Assembly (NCBI RefSeq): GCF_900249755.1
Contig: NZ_LT976853.1
Span: forward strand, 1,644,575-1,708,574
Origin: Cupriavidus taiwanensis
Lineage (GTDB): Bacteria > Pseudomonadota > Gammaproteobacteria > Burkholderiales > Burkholderiaceae
DNA length: 64,000 nt
Reading direction: 5' to 3'
Shown here: positions 16,817 through 25,869 of the stretch, piece by piece
Numbering within the stretch: the stretch's first letter is position 1
Layout: every line of letters starts with the position of its first letter
Notes under the pieces: generated by a model
The model's database searches: none
Told to the model about the DNA's origin: nothing
Seen by the model: only the letters and a program-made list of their open reading frames with translations
Made by a program: the position numbers and the translations under genes

Positions 16817-18514
16817 CTAGATGCGGTCCCAGTCGAAGCGGGCCTTGTTGCCGCTGCCGAAGACCTTGAGCGCGCCGTTTTCGCCGACGGCGTTGGGGCG
16901 CTGGAAGATCCAGTTCTGCCAGGCGGTCAGCCGGCCGAAGATGCGGGTCTCCATGGTCTCGGCGCCGCCGAAGCGCAGGTTGGCTTCCATCCCGGTCAGC
17001 GCATCCGGCGACAGGCTGGCGCGCTCTTCCAGCGCGATGCGGATCTCGTCTTCCCAGTCGATATCGTCCGGCGCCGCGGTGATCAGGCCGAGCGAATCGG
17101 CGCTGAGCGCGTCCAGCGGCGCGCCGATGTGCTCGCGCACCGGGCCCAGCGCGGCCTCGTCGCCATAGAAGCGCGCCGCCAGCCGGGTCTGGCCGTTGGG
17201 CATGGGGTAGGCGCCGAAGTTGAGCGGCGAGACGAACACGCGCGGCGCGTCGTCCGGTGCGTCGGGCAGGTGCAGCATGTAGCTGCGGTCGGCGGCCAGC
17301 GCCAGTTCCAGCAGCGTGCCGGCAAAGCAGGAATCGGGCTCGATCAGCGCGATCAGGCTGCGCGACGACACGTCCAGCCGCGCCAGCGTGCGGCGCAGCA
17401 TGCCCACGGTCTCGCGCACGAACCAGTGGCCGGCGTGCGCCTGCAGCAGCGCGTCGGCCGCCATCACCGCGGCCGGGTCGCCATCGGTCTTCAGCACCCA
17501 GATGCCGATGTCGAGATGGTTGGTGCGCAGCGTCAGGATGGCATCGTCGAGTTCGCGCGCCATCTTCAGCGGCCACCATTGCGCGCCCGCGGCTACCACG
17601 CCGGCAAGATCGGCGGGCTGATGCTTGTCCGGGCCGAACACGGTCAGCGTGGCCTTGCGCGCGCCGGCATCGAGGTGCACGCGCACGGTCTCGTAGCGAT
17701 AGCCGTCCGCCTCCACCGCGCGCGACAGCGGCGTCAGCGTGATGCCGTGGTGGCCCTGCGGGCGATCGCTGGTGGCCGCCAGCGCGGCCGCGCGCTCGGC
17801 CACGTATTCGGCGAAGCGCGCCGGCTTGACCACCTCGTCGACCAGCTTCCAGTCCTTGGCGCGCTGGCCGCGCACGCCTTCGGTGGTGGTGCAGAAGATG
17901 TCGGCATGGTCGCGGCGCACGCGGCGCTTGTCGGTCACGCGGGTGAGGCCGCCGGTGCCGGGCAGCACGCCCAGCAGCGGCACCTCGGGCAGGCTCACCG
18001 CCGACGAGCGGTCGTCGACCAGCACGATCTCGTCGCACGCCAGCGCCAGCTCATAGCCGCCGCCGGCAGTGGTGCCGTTGCAGGCGGCGATGAACTTCAG
18101 CCCCGAGTGCCGGCTGGCGTCCTCGATGGCATTGCGGGTCTCGTTGGTGAACTTGCAGAAGTTGACCTTCCACGCATGCGACGACTGCCCCAGCATGAAG
18201 ATATTGGCGCCGGAGCAGAAGATGCGCTCGCGCGCGCTGGTGAGCACCACGGTGCGGACCTCCGGATGCTCGAAGCGGATGCGCTGCAGCGCGTCGTGCA
18301 GCTCGATGTCGACGCCGAGGTCGTAGGAATTGAGCTTCAGCGCATAGCCCGGACGCAGGCCGCCTTCCTCATCGACATCCATCGCCAGCGTGGCGATGGG
18401 GCCGTTGAAGCTCAGCTTCCAGTGGCGGTACTGGTCGGGATGGCGCTCGAACGTGACCGGCGCGGGCGCGTCTGCCTGGCCGGGGTGTTGCGGGGCGATT
18501 GCCGGCGTGGACAT
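16817..18514 (-). CDS. boxC: 2,3-epoxybenzoyl-CoA dihydrolase BoxC
   Basis: A 565-residue crotonase-superfamily enzyme that opens the ring of 2,3-epoxybenzoyl-CoA with two water molecules, giving dehydroadipyl-CoA semialdehyde and formate. The protein is a tandem of crotonase-like folds; the first shows CSGANIFMLGQSSHAWKVNF and FIAACNGTTAGGGYELALACDEIVLVDD, forming the oxyanion hole. It is the first gene of the minus-strand boxCBA operon. The 123-bp space to boxR contains an inverted pair of a TGCACTAT motif, a probable BoxR operator. Confidence 0.95.
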   Translation of the reverse strand: MSTPAIAPQHPGQADAPAPVTFERHPDQYRHWKLSFNGPIATLAMDVDEEGGLRPGYALKLNSYDLGVDIELHDALQRIRFEHPEVRTVVLTSARERIFCSGANIFMLGQSSHAWKVNFCKFTNETRNAIEDASRHSGLKFIAACNGTTAGGGYELALACDEIVLVDDRSSAVSLPEVPLLGVLPGTGGLTRVTDKRRVRRDHADIFCTTTEGVRGQRAKDWKLVDEVVKPARFAEYVAERAAALAATSDRPQGHHGITLTPLSRAVEADGYRYETVRVHLDAGARKATLTVFGPDKHQPADLAGVVAAGAQWWPLKMARELDDAILTLRTNHLDIGIWVLKTDGDPAAVMAADALLQAHAGHWFVRETVGMLRRTLARLDVSSRSLIALIEPDSCFAGTLLELALAADRSYMLHLPDAPDDAPRVFVSPLNFGAYPMPNGQTRLAARFYGDEAALGPVREHIGAPLDALSADSLGLITAAPDDIDWEDEIRIALEERASLSPDALTGMEANLRFGGAETMETRIFGRLTAWQNWIFQRPNAVGENGALKVFGSGNKARFDWDRI

Positions 18515-18526
18515 GGCTGTCTCCTG

Positions 18527-18570
18527 AGTGCACTATCGTGCCTTGCGGCTTTTGATGAAATATAGTGCAT
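18527..18570. promoter_or_regulatory. Candidate BoxR operator upstream of boxC
   Basis: TGCACTAT (18529-18536) and its exact inverse ATAGTGCA (18562-18569) frame the promoter region of boxC. The right copy, extended to TATAGTGCAT (18561-18570), recurs identically at 19705-19714 between boxR and the ligase gene. TGCA-containing repeats are reported operators of the BoxR/BzdR regulator family. Identification here is inference from the shared motif and position. Confidence 0.6.
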
Positions 18571-18637
18571 GGAGACGGGCGGCGCAACGTCTTTGTCGGC
18601 CGCGGTGTCCGGCTCAGGCGTCGGCCGCCGTTCCGGC

Positions 18638-19585
18638 TCAGGCGCCGGCGGCCTGCAGCCGGGCGCGCAGTTGCTGCAGCGAGGTCGCGGCGTCCTGGCC
18701 GCTGGTGTCGATGGAGAGGTCGGCGCGGTCATACAGCGGCGCGCGCGCCTCCAGGATGCGGCGCAGGTCGGCCATGGCCTCGCGGTTGCCTTCCATCGGC
18801 CGCATGTCGCCCTGGGCCACCACGCGCGCCATGTGCTCTTCGGGCGAGGTGCGGACCCATATGGTGTAGCACTGGGCCAGCAGCAGGTTGAAGGTGGCGG
18901 GTTCCGAGACCAGGCTGCCGGGCGTGGCCAGCACCATGCGGTCGTGTTCGCGCAGGGTCCGCTCGAGCGCGCGCATTTCATAGCGGCGATAGGCGGCCTG
19001 CCCGTACAGCGAATGGATTTCGGACAGGCTGGCGCCCGCTTCCTGCTCGATCACGGCATTCAGCTCGACGAAGGGCACGTCGCGCACTGCCGCGAGCGCG
19101 CGCCCCAGCGTCGATTTGCCGGCGCCGCGCAGGCCGATCAGCGCGATGCGCCGGTGGCGCGCATCGCCGGCCGGTTCCGGTGCCAGCGCGTGGCGGCAGG
19201 CTTCGCGCACGCGCGCCAGGTCGCCGGCGGGCAGTTGCGCCAGCCACTGCACCATCTGCGCGAACTCGGACGCCTGCTGGCCGTTGAGCGTGTCCACTTC
19301 CGCCAGCACCACCGGCAGCGGCACGTCGAGTGCGCGCGCCACCTGCCGCAGCAGCAGCACCGAGGCATTGCCGGTGCCGGTTTCCAGGTTGGCAAGATAA
19401 CGTTCGGAGACCGCCGCGCCGCGCGCCAGGTCCTTGCGCGACATGCCGCGCGAGGCGCGCAGCGAGCGGATGCGCTCGCCCAGTTGCGTCAGGTAGGGGT
19501 CGCGTTCGGCGTTGGCAGCGGGCGCGGCAGGTGTATCAGCCTCGGCGGCGCTGGCGGCGGGCAGCGGAGCGGAATCGCGGCGCAT
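18638..19585 (-). CDS. boxR: BoxR, benzoyl-CoA-responsive regulator (Xre HTH plus shikimate-kinase-like domain)
   Basis: A 315-residue repressor. After a disordered Ala/Pro-rich N-terminus, residues about 32-92 form an Xre helix-turn-helix (IRSLRASRGMSRKDLARGA). A linker leads to a shikimate-kinase-like domain with a P-loop at about 151-159 (GLRGAGKST). BoxR and BzdR proteins use this domain to sense benzoyl-CoA and derepress the pathway. The ATG at 19585 gives the family length; a longer frame upstream has no similarity. It lies between boxC (123 bp downstream) and the divergent ligase gene, the ideal place to control both transcripts. Confidence 0.93.
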   Translation of the reverse strand: MRRDSAPLPAASAAEADTPAAPAANAERDPYLTQLGERIRSLRASRGMSRKDLARGAAVSERYLANLETGTGNASVLLLRQVARALDVPLPVVLAEVDTLNGQQASEFAQMVQWLAQLPAGDLARVREACRHALAPEPAGDARHRRIALIGLRGAGKSTLGRALAAVRDVPFVELNAVIEQEAGASLSEIHSLYGQAAYRRYEMRALERTLREHDRMVLATPGSLVSEPATFNLLLAQCYTIWVRTSPEEHMARVVAQGDMRPMEGNREAMADLRRILEARAPLYDRADLSIDTSGQDAATSLQQLRARLQAAGA

Positions 19586-19699
19586 GGTGTCGGTCGGGTT
19601 GGATGCGGCCAAAGCAGGCCACGGGCGAAAGCAGGGGCGCATTATACGGCGAGCGGTGTCGGGCCAAGTGGTGCGGGAGGCGGCTGCGACCGCGAACCC

Positions 19700-19755
19700 T
19701 GTCCTATAGTGCATTCCCTTGGTTGCATAATAGTTGATGTGAAATAAAATGCATC
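19700..19755. promoter_or_regulatory. Candidate BoxR operator between boxR and benzoate-CoA ligase
   Basis: Three TGCA elements lie at 19710-19713, 19724-19727 and 19750-19753 in an AT-rich island that contrasts with the GC-rich surroundings. The first is part of TATAGTGCAT (19705-19714), identical over 10 bp to the boxC upstream copy. The island probably also contains the promoters of boxR (minus) and the ligase (plus). Confidence 0.6.
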
Positions 19756-19870
19756 AACAAGCGGCTCCCGGCTGCAGCATCGCCGGCCCCCGACAACAGC
19801 GACTGGCCTGGCGCCGTCGCGGCCAGCCGGCCAGCGGCGGCCGCGGTGCGCGACGCCAAGGAGTGCAGAC

Positions 19871-21484
19871 ATGACGCCCCCGAACCCCGCCGCGGCCGCG
19901 GACGGCACCGCCAGTGCCATTGCGGTGCTGCCGTCCCGCTATAACGCCGCCGACGACCTGTTGTCGCGCAACCTCGCGGCGGGCCGTGGCGGCAAGACCG
20001 CGTATCGCGACGACACCGCCGCGCTGAGCTACGCCGAACTCGACGACCGTGCCCGCCGCTTTGCCGGCGCGCTGCGCGCGGCCGGCCTGCGCCAGGAAGA
20101 GCGCTTGCTGCTGTGCGCGCTCGACACGGTCGATTTTCCGGTGGTGTTCCTCGGCTGCCTGCTGGCGGGGGTGGTGCCGGTGGCGGTCAATACGCTGCTG
20201 ACCGCGGACGACTACGCCTACATGCTGGGCCACAGCGGCGCCCGCGCGGTGGTGGTGTCCGAGCCGCTGCTGCCGGTGATGCAGGCCGCGATCGGCCAGA
20301 GCGGGCTGTCCCCGACCGTGATCCAGGCCGCGCCGCATGCCGGCGCCGCGCCGTCGTGCAGCGTCGGCGCGATGCTGGCGCGCACGCGCGCACCGGCGCC
20401 TGCGGCCGGCACCGGGCCCGACGACATGGCGTTCTGGCTGTACTCGTCCGGCTCCACCGGCCGGCCCAAGGGCACCGTGCATACCCACGCCAACCTGTTC
20501 CATACCGCCGACCTCTATGCGCGGCAAGTGCTGGGCATCCGCGAGGGCGACGTGGTGTTCTCCGCCGCCAAGCTGTACTTTGCCTACGGGCTGGGCAACG
20601 CGCTGACCTTCCCGATGTCGGTCGGCGCGACCACCGTGCTGATGGCCGAGCGCCCCACGCCCGCTGCCGTATTCAAGCGCCTGCGCGAACAGAAGCCGAC
20701 GGTGTTCTGCGGCGTGCCGACGCTGTTCGCCGGCATGCTGGCCGCCCCCGACCTGCCGCCGCGCGCGGAAGTGGCGTTGCGCGTGTGCACCTCCGCCGGC
20801 GAGGCGCTGCCGCGCGATATCGGCGAACGCTTCCTGGCGCACTTCGGCTGCGACATCCTCGACGGCATCGGCTCCACCGAGATGCTGCATATCTTCCTGT
20901 CGAACCGGCCGGGCGCGGTGCGCTACGGCACCACCGGCGTGCCGGTCCCCGGCTACGACATCAAGCTGCTCGACGAGCAGGGCCAGCCGTGCGCCGCCGG
21001 CGAGATCGGCGAGCTCTACATCAAGGGCCCGAGCGCCGCGCTGATGTACTGGTGCAACCGCGACAAGAGCCGCGAGACCTTTGTCGGCGACTGGACGCGC
21101 AGCGGCGACAAGTACCTGCGCGATGCGGACGGCTACTACACCTATGCCGGCCGCAGCGACGACATGCTGAAGGTAGGGGGCATCTATGTGTCGCCGTTCG
21201 AGGTCGAGGCCGCGCTGGCCCAGCATCCGGCCGTGCTGGAAGCGGCGGTGATCGGCGTGACCGATGCCGACGAACTGGTCAAGCCCAAGGCCTTCGTGGT
21301 GCTGCGCCCCGGCCAGCCATGGCACGACGGCATGGCGGCGGAGCTGCAGGCCTTTGTCAAGTCGCGGCTGGCACCGTACAAATACCCGCGCCAGATCGAA
21401 TGCGTGCCCGAATTGCCCAAGACCGCGACCGGCAAGATCCAGCGCTTCCGGCTGCGCCAGCGCGAGCAGGCCGCGCGCGGCTGA
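19871..21484 (+). CDS. bclA: Benzoate-CoA ligase
   Basis: A 537-residue AMP-forming ligase that activates benzoate to benzoyl-CoA, the entry step of the box pathway. The P-loop-like motif YSSGSTGRPKGTVHTH begins at Y191; FAYGLGNALTFP, SAGEALP and the late DMLKVGGIYVSPFEVE and PKTATGKIQRF blocks follow in family order, with the acyl-AMP-forming Lys in TGKIQRF. The ATG at 19871 has an AAGGAG site. It is divergent from boxR and heads a plus-strand group with a hydrolase and an ABC importer. Benzoate rather than another aromatic acid is indicated by the adjacent boxCBA genes. Confidence 0.93.
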   Translation: MTPPNPAAAADGTASAIAVLPSRYNAADDLLSRNLAAGRGGKTAYRDDTAALSYAELDDRARRFAGALRAAGLRQEERLLLCALDTVDFPVVFLGCLLAGVVPVAVNTLLTADDYAYMLGHSGARAVVVSEPLLPVMQAAIGQSGLSPTVIQAAPHAGAAPSCSVGAMLARTRAPAPAAGTGPDDMAFWLYSSGSTGRPKGTVHTHANLFHTADLYARQVLGIREGDVVFSAAKLYFAYGLGNALTFPMSVGATTVLMAERPTPAAVFKRLREQKPTVFCGVPTLFAGMLAAPDLPPRAEVALRVCTSAGEALPRDIGERFLAHFGCDILDGIGSTEMLHIFLSNRPGAVRYGTTGVPVPGYDIKLLDEQGQPCAAGEIGELYIKGPSAALMYWCNRDKSRETFVGDWTRSGDKYLRDADGYYTYAGRSDDMLKVGGIYVSPFEVEAALAQHPAVLEAAVIGVTDADELVKPKAFVVLRPGQPWHDGMAAELQAFVKSRLAPYKYPRQIECVPELPKTATGKIQRFRLRQREQAARG

Positions 21485-21523
21485 ATCGTCCTTCCTGAAC
21501 CGATGCAACCAGACAAGGTGTCC

Positions 21524-22339
21524 ATGCCCAGCAGCCTGGTCGAGATCCCGTTCGACAACCGCCGTATCCAGATCGAATACCAGTGGCTGCGCCCGCAGCG
21601 CGCGCAGCGGCCGCTGGTGGTGTTCCTGCACGAGGGCCTTGGCTCGGTCAGCATGTGGCGCGACTTTCCGCTGGCCTTTTGCGAGGCCGGCGATTACCGC
21701 GGGCTGGTGTTCTCGCGCTACGGCTATGGCCGCTCCACGCCGCGCCCGCACGATGAGAAGTGGCGCCCTGATTTCATGCACCGGCAGGCGCGCGAGGCAC
21801 TGCCGGCGCTGTTCGAAGCGCTCGGCATCGGCCCCGGCCGCGCGCACGGCGCGCCCTGGCTGCTTGGCCATAGCGACGGCGGCTCGATCGCGCTGATCCA
21901 CGCCGCGAGCTTTCCGCGCGACGTGGCCGGCATCACCGTGCTGGCGCCGCATATCGTGGTCGAAGACCTGTCGGTGCGCAGCATCGCGGCGACGCGCCAG
22001 GCCTACCTGGAAACCGACCTGCGCGAGCGGCTGGCGCGCCACCACGCGGACGTCGATTCGGCGTTCTGGGGCTGGAACGATATCTGGCTCGACCCGGAAT
22101 TCCGCCACTGGGACCTGCGCCCGCTGCTGTCCGGCCTGCAATGCCCGGTGCTGGCGGTGCAGGGCGAGGACGACGAGTACGGCACCATGGCGCAGATCGA
22201 GGGTATCCATCGATATGCCCCCCAGACCACCTTGCTTAAACTCGCGCGATGCGGACATTCGCCCCATCGCGACCAAAAAGATCCGTTGACGATGGCCGCG
22301 GTTCGGCATATAAACGCATATACTTCAAACCTAAAATAA
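21524..22339 (+). CDS. Alpha/beta hydrolase of the box cluster
   Basis: A 271-residue alpha/beta hydrolase. The nucleophile elbow is GHSDGG; the acid is in VQGEDDEYG and the His in ARCGHSPHRD, so the triad is complete. Oxyanion region LHEGLGS. I choose the ATG at 21524 because AAGGTG precedes it; an ATG at 21503 would add seven residues but has no ribosome site. Such hydrolases accompany many box clusters and may clean up dead-end CoA thioesters or lactones, but the exact role is not established. It lies 39 bp after the ligase gene. Confidence 0.85.
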   Translation: MPSSLVEIPFDNRRIQIEYQWLRPQRAQRPLVVFLHEGLGSVSMWRDFPLAFCEAGDYRGLVFSRYGYGRSTPRPHDEKWRPDFMHRQAREALPALFEALGIGPGRAHGAPWLLGHSDGGSIALIHAASFPRDVAGITVLAPHIVVEDLSVRSIAATRQAYLETDLRERLARHHADVDSAFWGWNDIWLDPEFRHWDLRPLLSGLQCPVLAVQGEDDEYGTMAQIEGIHRYAPQTTLLKLARCGHSPHRDQKDPLTMAAVRHINAYTSNLK

Positions 22340-22460
22340 TTCGGCTTCCCGCCGCTTGCGCAGGGGTTCCCGGTGCCAGATGTGCCGGCGGCCCGTGGCA
22401 AGGGCAGGGGTGACCGGCAACGGTCCAGCGAGCCATCCGGCTTGACCACCAGGAGACACC

Positions 22461-23666
22461 ATGCGTCGCTTCCCCTCGCGCAGGCTTGCGCCTGCCTGCC
22501 TTGCCGTCGCCACCGTCTTTGCCATGGCGGGCGCGTCCGCGCAGCCCGCTGCGCCCGCGGCCGGTGCCCCCGCCGGCGGCAAGATCAAGGTCGGTTTCAT
22601 GCTGCCGTACACCGGCACCTATGCCGCGCTGGGCAACGCCATCGAGAACGGCTTCCGCATGTACGTGCAGCAGCAGGGCGGCAAGCTGGCCGGGCGCGAG
22701 ATCGAGTACTTCAAGGTCGACGACGAATCCGATCCGGCCAAGGCGCCGGAGAATGCCACCAAGCTGGTCAAGCGCGACCAGGTCGACGTGGTGGTCGGCA
22801 CGGTGCATTCCGGCGTGCAGATGGGCATCGTCAAGGTGGCCAAGGAAAACAACACGCTGCTGATCATTCCCAATGCCGGCGTCGACGAAGCCACCGGGCC
22901 GCTATGCGGGCCCAATATCTTCCGCACCTCGTTCTCGAACTGGCAGCCGGGCTATGCGATGGGCCAGGTGCTGGGCGAGCGCGGCCTGAAGAAGGTGGTG
23001 ACGCTGACCTGGAAGTACGCCGCCGGCGAGCAGTCGGTCAAGGGCTTCAAGGAGGCGTTCGAGGCCAAGGGCGGCAAGGTGGTGAAGGAGCTGAGCCTGC
23101 CGTTCCCCAATGTCGAGTTCCAGGCGCTGATCACCGAAGTGGCATCGCTCAAGCCCGACGCCGTGTTCGTGTTCTTTGCCGGCGGCGGCGCGGTCAAGTT
23201 CGTCAAGGACTGGGCCGCGGCCGGGCTGAAGGACAAGATCCCGCTGTACGGATCGGGCTTCCTGACCGACGGCACGCTCGACGCGCAGGGCAACGCCGCG
23301 CAGGGGCTGGAGACCACGCTGCACTACGCCGACGGCCTGACCAACGCGCGCGACAAGAACTTCCGCCTGGACTACGCCAAGACCTACAAGCTGCAGCCGG
23401 ACGTGTACGCGGTGCAGGGCTACGACGCCGCCCAGCTGCTGGCCGCCGGCGCCACCGCGGTGAAGGGCGACATGACGCGCAAGGCCGAGCTCTACAAGGC
23501 CATGGGCGGCGCCAGGATCGACAGCCCGCGCGGGACCTTCACGCTGTCCAGGGCGCACAACCCGGTGCAGGATTTCTACCTGCGCAAGGTCGACGGGCGC
23601 GAGAACAAGGTCAGCGCGGTGGCGGTGAAGGCGCTGGCCGATCCGGCGCGCGGGTGCAAGCTTTAA
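22461..23666 (+). CDS. ABC transporter periplasmic substrate-binding protein (LivK type), probably aromatic acid uptake
   Basis: A 401-residue periplasmic protein with a Sec signal (RRFPSRRLAPACLAVATVFA, cut likely after ASA or AQP near residue 29). The Peripla_BP_6 fold starts at KIKVGFMLPYTGTYAALGNAIENG; GTVHSGVQMGIVKVAKENN and PNAGVDEATGPLCGPNIFRTSFSNWQPG follow. An AGGAGAC ribosome site precedes the ATG. It comes after the box ligase and hydrolase and before a full set of Liv-type permease and ATPase genes, so benzoate or a related aromatic acid is the likely ligand. A 255-bp gap with a palindromic repeat separates it from livH. Confidence 0.9.
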   Translation: MRRFPSRRLAPACLAVATVFAMAGASAQPAAPAAGAPAGGKIKVGFMLPYTGTYAALGNAIENGFRMYVQQQGGKLAGREIEYFKVDDESDPAKAPENATKLVKRDQVDVVVGTVHSGVQMGIVKVAKENNTLLIIPNAGVDEATGPLCGPNIFRTSFSNWQPGYAMGQVLGERGLKKVVTLTWKYAAGEQSVKGFKEAFEAKGGKVVKELSLPFPNVEFQALITEVASLKPDAVFVFFAGGGAVKFVKDWAAAGLKDKIPLYGSGFLTDGTLDAQGNAAQGLETTLHYADGLTNARDKNFRLDYAKTYKLQPDVYAVQGYDAAQLLAAGATAVKGDMTRKAELYKAMGGARIDSPRGTFTLSRAHNPVQDFYLRKVDGRENKVSAVAVKALADPARGCKL

Positions 23667-23690
23667 CCGCGTCAATACCCGCGTGTTTGC

Positions 23691-23840
23691 TCCCCTCTCC
23701 CGCTCGCGGGAGAGGGGCAGGGGGTGAGGGCAGGCGCGTCAAAGGCTGAGGCCGCAGGTTTAAAGAACCATCGGCCCCGCCTGGTGTGGTTCCTCGCTAG
23801 CCCACCGCTCACCCCAACCCTCTCCCGATGAGGGGAGGGG
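23691..23840. repeat. REP/BIME-like pair of inverted palindromes, copy 1
   Basis: A near-perfect palindrome CCCCTCTCCCGC...GCGGGAGAGGGG at 23692-23717 is followed by GGGGGTGAGGGCAGGCGC; about 90 bp later the inverted counterpart CTCACCCC...CCCTCTCCC-GATG-AGGGGAGGGG ends at 23840. The same head-to-head arrangement and internal words recur at 32761-32881. It lies between the binding-protein gene and livH and could stabilise the upstream message or attenuate transcription into the membrane genes. Confidence 0.8.
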
Positions 23841-23921
23841 AGAACACCTTGCATAGGCAAGTCCGGGCGGCTTGGGCGCACCCAACACCGTCATCCTGTC
23901 GTAGTCTGCAGAAGTGCCCGC

Positions 23922-24788
23922 ATGGACATCGTCTCCTTCCTCATCCAGTGCCTGAACAGCGTCCAGTACGGCCTGCTGCTGTTCCTGGTCGCCAGCGGCC
24001 TGACGCTGATCTTCGGCATCATGGGCGTGATCAACCTGGCCCACGGCAGCTTCTACATGCTGGGCGCCTACCTGGCGTTCACGCTGGCCGGCCTGACCGG
24101 CAACCTGTTCATCGCCATTCCGCTCGGCATCGTGCTGGCGGTGGCGTTCGGCTACGTGCTCGAGTGGGCCTTCTTCAGCTACCTGTATGAGCGCGACCAC
24201 CTGCAGCAGGTGCTGATGACCTATGGCCTGATCCTGGTGTTCGAAGAGCTGCGCAGCATCCTGGTCGGCGACGACGTGCACGGCGTGCAGGTGCCGGCGC
24301 TGCTCGACGGTGCGCTGCCGATCGGCAACGACATGACGTATCCGGTGTACCGGCTGTTTATCTCGGCCATCTGCCTGGTGGTGGCGCTGGCGATGTACTA
24401 CGTGATCCGCCGCACGCGGCTGGGCATGATGATCCGCGCCGGCGCCACCAACCGCGAGATGGTGCAGTCGCTCGGCATCAATATCACGGTGCTGTACCGC
24501 TTCGTGTTTGCGCTGGGCGTGGCGCTGGCGGTGCTGGCCGGCATGATCGCCGCGCCGGTGTCGTCGGTCTATCCGGGCATGGGCGCGCAGGTGCTGATCG
24601 TCTGCTTCGTGGTGGTGGTGATCGGCGGCATCGGCTCGGTCAAGGGCGCGCTGGTGGCATCGCTGCTGCTGGGTTTTGTCGATACCTTCGGCAAGGTGTT
24701 CTGGCAGGAGGCGGCCGGCGTGCTGATCTACCTGCTGATGGCGGTGATCCTGCTGTGGAAGCCGCAGGGGCTGTTCAAGGCGGGCTGA
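23922..24788 (+). CDS. ABC transporter permease, LivH type
   Basis: A 288-residue inner-membrane permease with about eight hydrophobic segments, starting IQCLNSVQYGLLLFLVASGLTLIFGIMGVINLAHGSFYMLGAYLAF, a clear LivH opening. The loop motif RRTRLGMMIRAGATNREMVQSLGIN near residues 162-188 is the EAA-like contact with the ATPase. It pairs with LivM, encoded 1 bp downstream. Probable role: import of an aromatic acid such as benzoate, judged from the adjacent ligase and box genes. Confidence 0.92.
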   Translation: MDIVSFLIQCLNSVQYGLLLFLVASGLTLIFGIMGVINLAHGSFYMLGAYLAFTLAGLTGNLFIAIPLGIVLAVAFGYVLEWAFFSYLYERDHLQQVLMTYGLILVFEELRSILVGDDVHGVQVPALLDGALPIGNDMTYPVYRLFISAICLVVALAMYYVIRRTRLGMMIRAGATNREMVQSLGINITVLYRFVFALGVALAVLAGMIAAPVSSVYPGMGAQVLIVCFVVVVIGGIGSVKGALVASLLLGFVDTFGKVFWQEAAGVLIYLLMAVILLWKPQGLFKAG

Positions 24789-24789
24789 T

Positions 24790-25869
24790 ATGAATCCGAC
24801 GACATTGCCGGCGCGCCGGCACGCTGCGCGCAACGCCACGCTGGCCACCGCGCTGGGCTGGGTGGTGGCGTTCGCGGTGCTGGCCGGGCTGCCGCTGCTG
24901 CTGACCGCGGACAGCCACAAGTTCTATATCGAGCTGCTCAGCAAGGTGATGATCATGGCGATCTTCGCGCTGTCGCTGCAGCTGCTGATCGGCTACACCG
25001 GGCTGGTCAGCCTGGGCCATGCCGCCTACTTCGCCATGGCGGCCTATGCCACGGCGATGCTGGCGCCGCAGAGCGGCCCCGGCAACGGCTGGGTGCTGCT
25101 GGCCGGCGCGCTGGCGGCATCGGCCGCGCTGGCGCTGTTGGTGGGCGCGCTGGTGCTGCGCACGCGCGGCGTGTATTTCATCATGGTGACGCTGGCGTTC
25201 GCGCAGATGGTGTACTTCGTGTTCCATGACACCAAGGTCGCCGGCGGCAGCGACGGCACCTATATCTACTTCCGCCCGGAATTCCCCGTGCCCGGCGAGC
25301 ACCTGCTGACGGTGAACGACCCCATGCACTTCTACTGGCTGGTGTGGCTGGGGCTGGCGGCGACGGTGGCGGTGCTGATGCTGGTGCTGCGCTCGCGCTT
25401 CGGCCACGCGCTGGTCGGCATCCGCCACAACGAGCAGCGCATGCGCGCGGCCGGCTATGCCACCTACCGCTACCAGCTTGGCGCCTTCGTCGCGGGCGGG
25501 CTGCTGGCGGGGCTGGCGGGGTTCCTGTATGCGATCCAGTTCGGCTTCGTCAATCCGGAGATCGCGTCGTGGCACCAGTCGGGCAACGCCATGCTGATGG
25601 TGATCCTCGGCGGCGTCGGCAGCCTGGCCGGCGCGGTGCTGGGCGCGTTTTCGTTCGTGCTGCTGGCGGAGTGGTTCAGTACCCTGACCAAGCACTGGCA
25701 ACTGCTGATGGGCGGCTTCATCATCGTCGCGGTGGCGCTGCTGCCGCGCGGGCTGGTCAGCCTGCCGTCGGTGCTGCGGCACGGGCGCCGGCGCCGCAAC
25801 GGCGATGCCGGTCCGGGCACGGACGAGGCCGCCAGCGCGGAGCGCCGCAGCCATACGGAGGCCGCATGA
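24790..25869 (+). CDS. ABC transporter permease, LivM type
   Basis: A 359-residue permease with about ten membrane segments; SLQLLIGYTGLVSLGHAAYFAMAAY near residues 57-82 and RSRFGHALVGIRHNEQRMRAAGY near 201-223 are LivM landmarks. A charged, Arg-rich C-terminal tail (GRRRRNGDAGPGTDEAASAERRS) extends into the cytoplasm. The ATG follows the livH stop by 1 bp and its stop overlaps the next ATG, so the four genes are translationally coupled. Confidence 0.92.
   Translation: MNPTTLPARRHAARNATLATALGWVVAFAVLAGLPLLLTADSHKFYIELLSKVMIMAIFALSLQLLIGYTGLVSLGHAAYFAMAAYATAMLAPQSGPGNGWVLLAGALAASAALALLVGALVLRTRGVYFIMVTLAFAQMVYFVFHDTKVAGGSDGTYIYFRPEFPVPGEHLLTVNDPMHFYWLVWLGLAATVAVLMLVLRSRFGHALVGIRHNEQRMRAAGYATYRYQLGAFVAGGLLAGLAGFLYAIQFGFVNPEIASWHQSGNAMLMVILGGVGSLAGAVLGAFSFVLLAEWFSTLTKHWQLLMGGFIIVAVALLPRGLVSLPSVLRHGRRRRNGDAGPGTDEAASAERRSHTEAA

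Noticed and set aside
15363..18038. BoxB as an 891-residue fusion with part of BoxC
   Set aside because: The frame happens to stay open upstream, but only the part from the GTG at 16787 is BoxB; the rest is BoxC sequence read in the wrong frame. A ribosome site supports the GTG.
19754..22309. An 851-codon minus-strand open frame
   Set aside because: It is antisense to the benzoate-CoA ligase and hydrolase, with no recognisable motif.
23691..23840. CRISPR-like repeats
   Set aside because: Only two palindromes in inverted orientation, no regular spacers and no cas genes.
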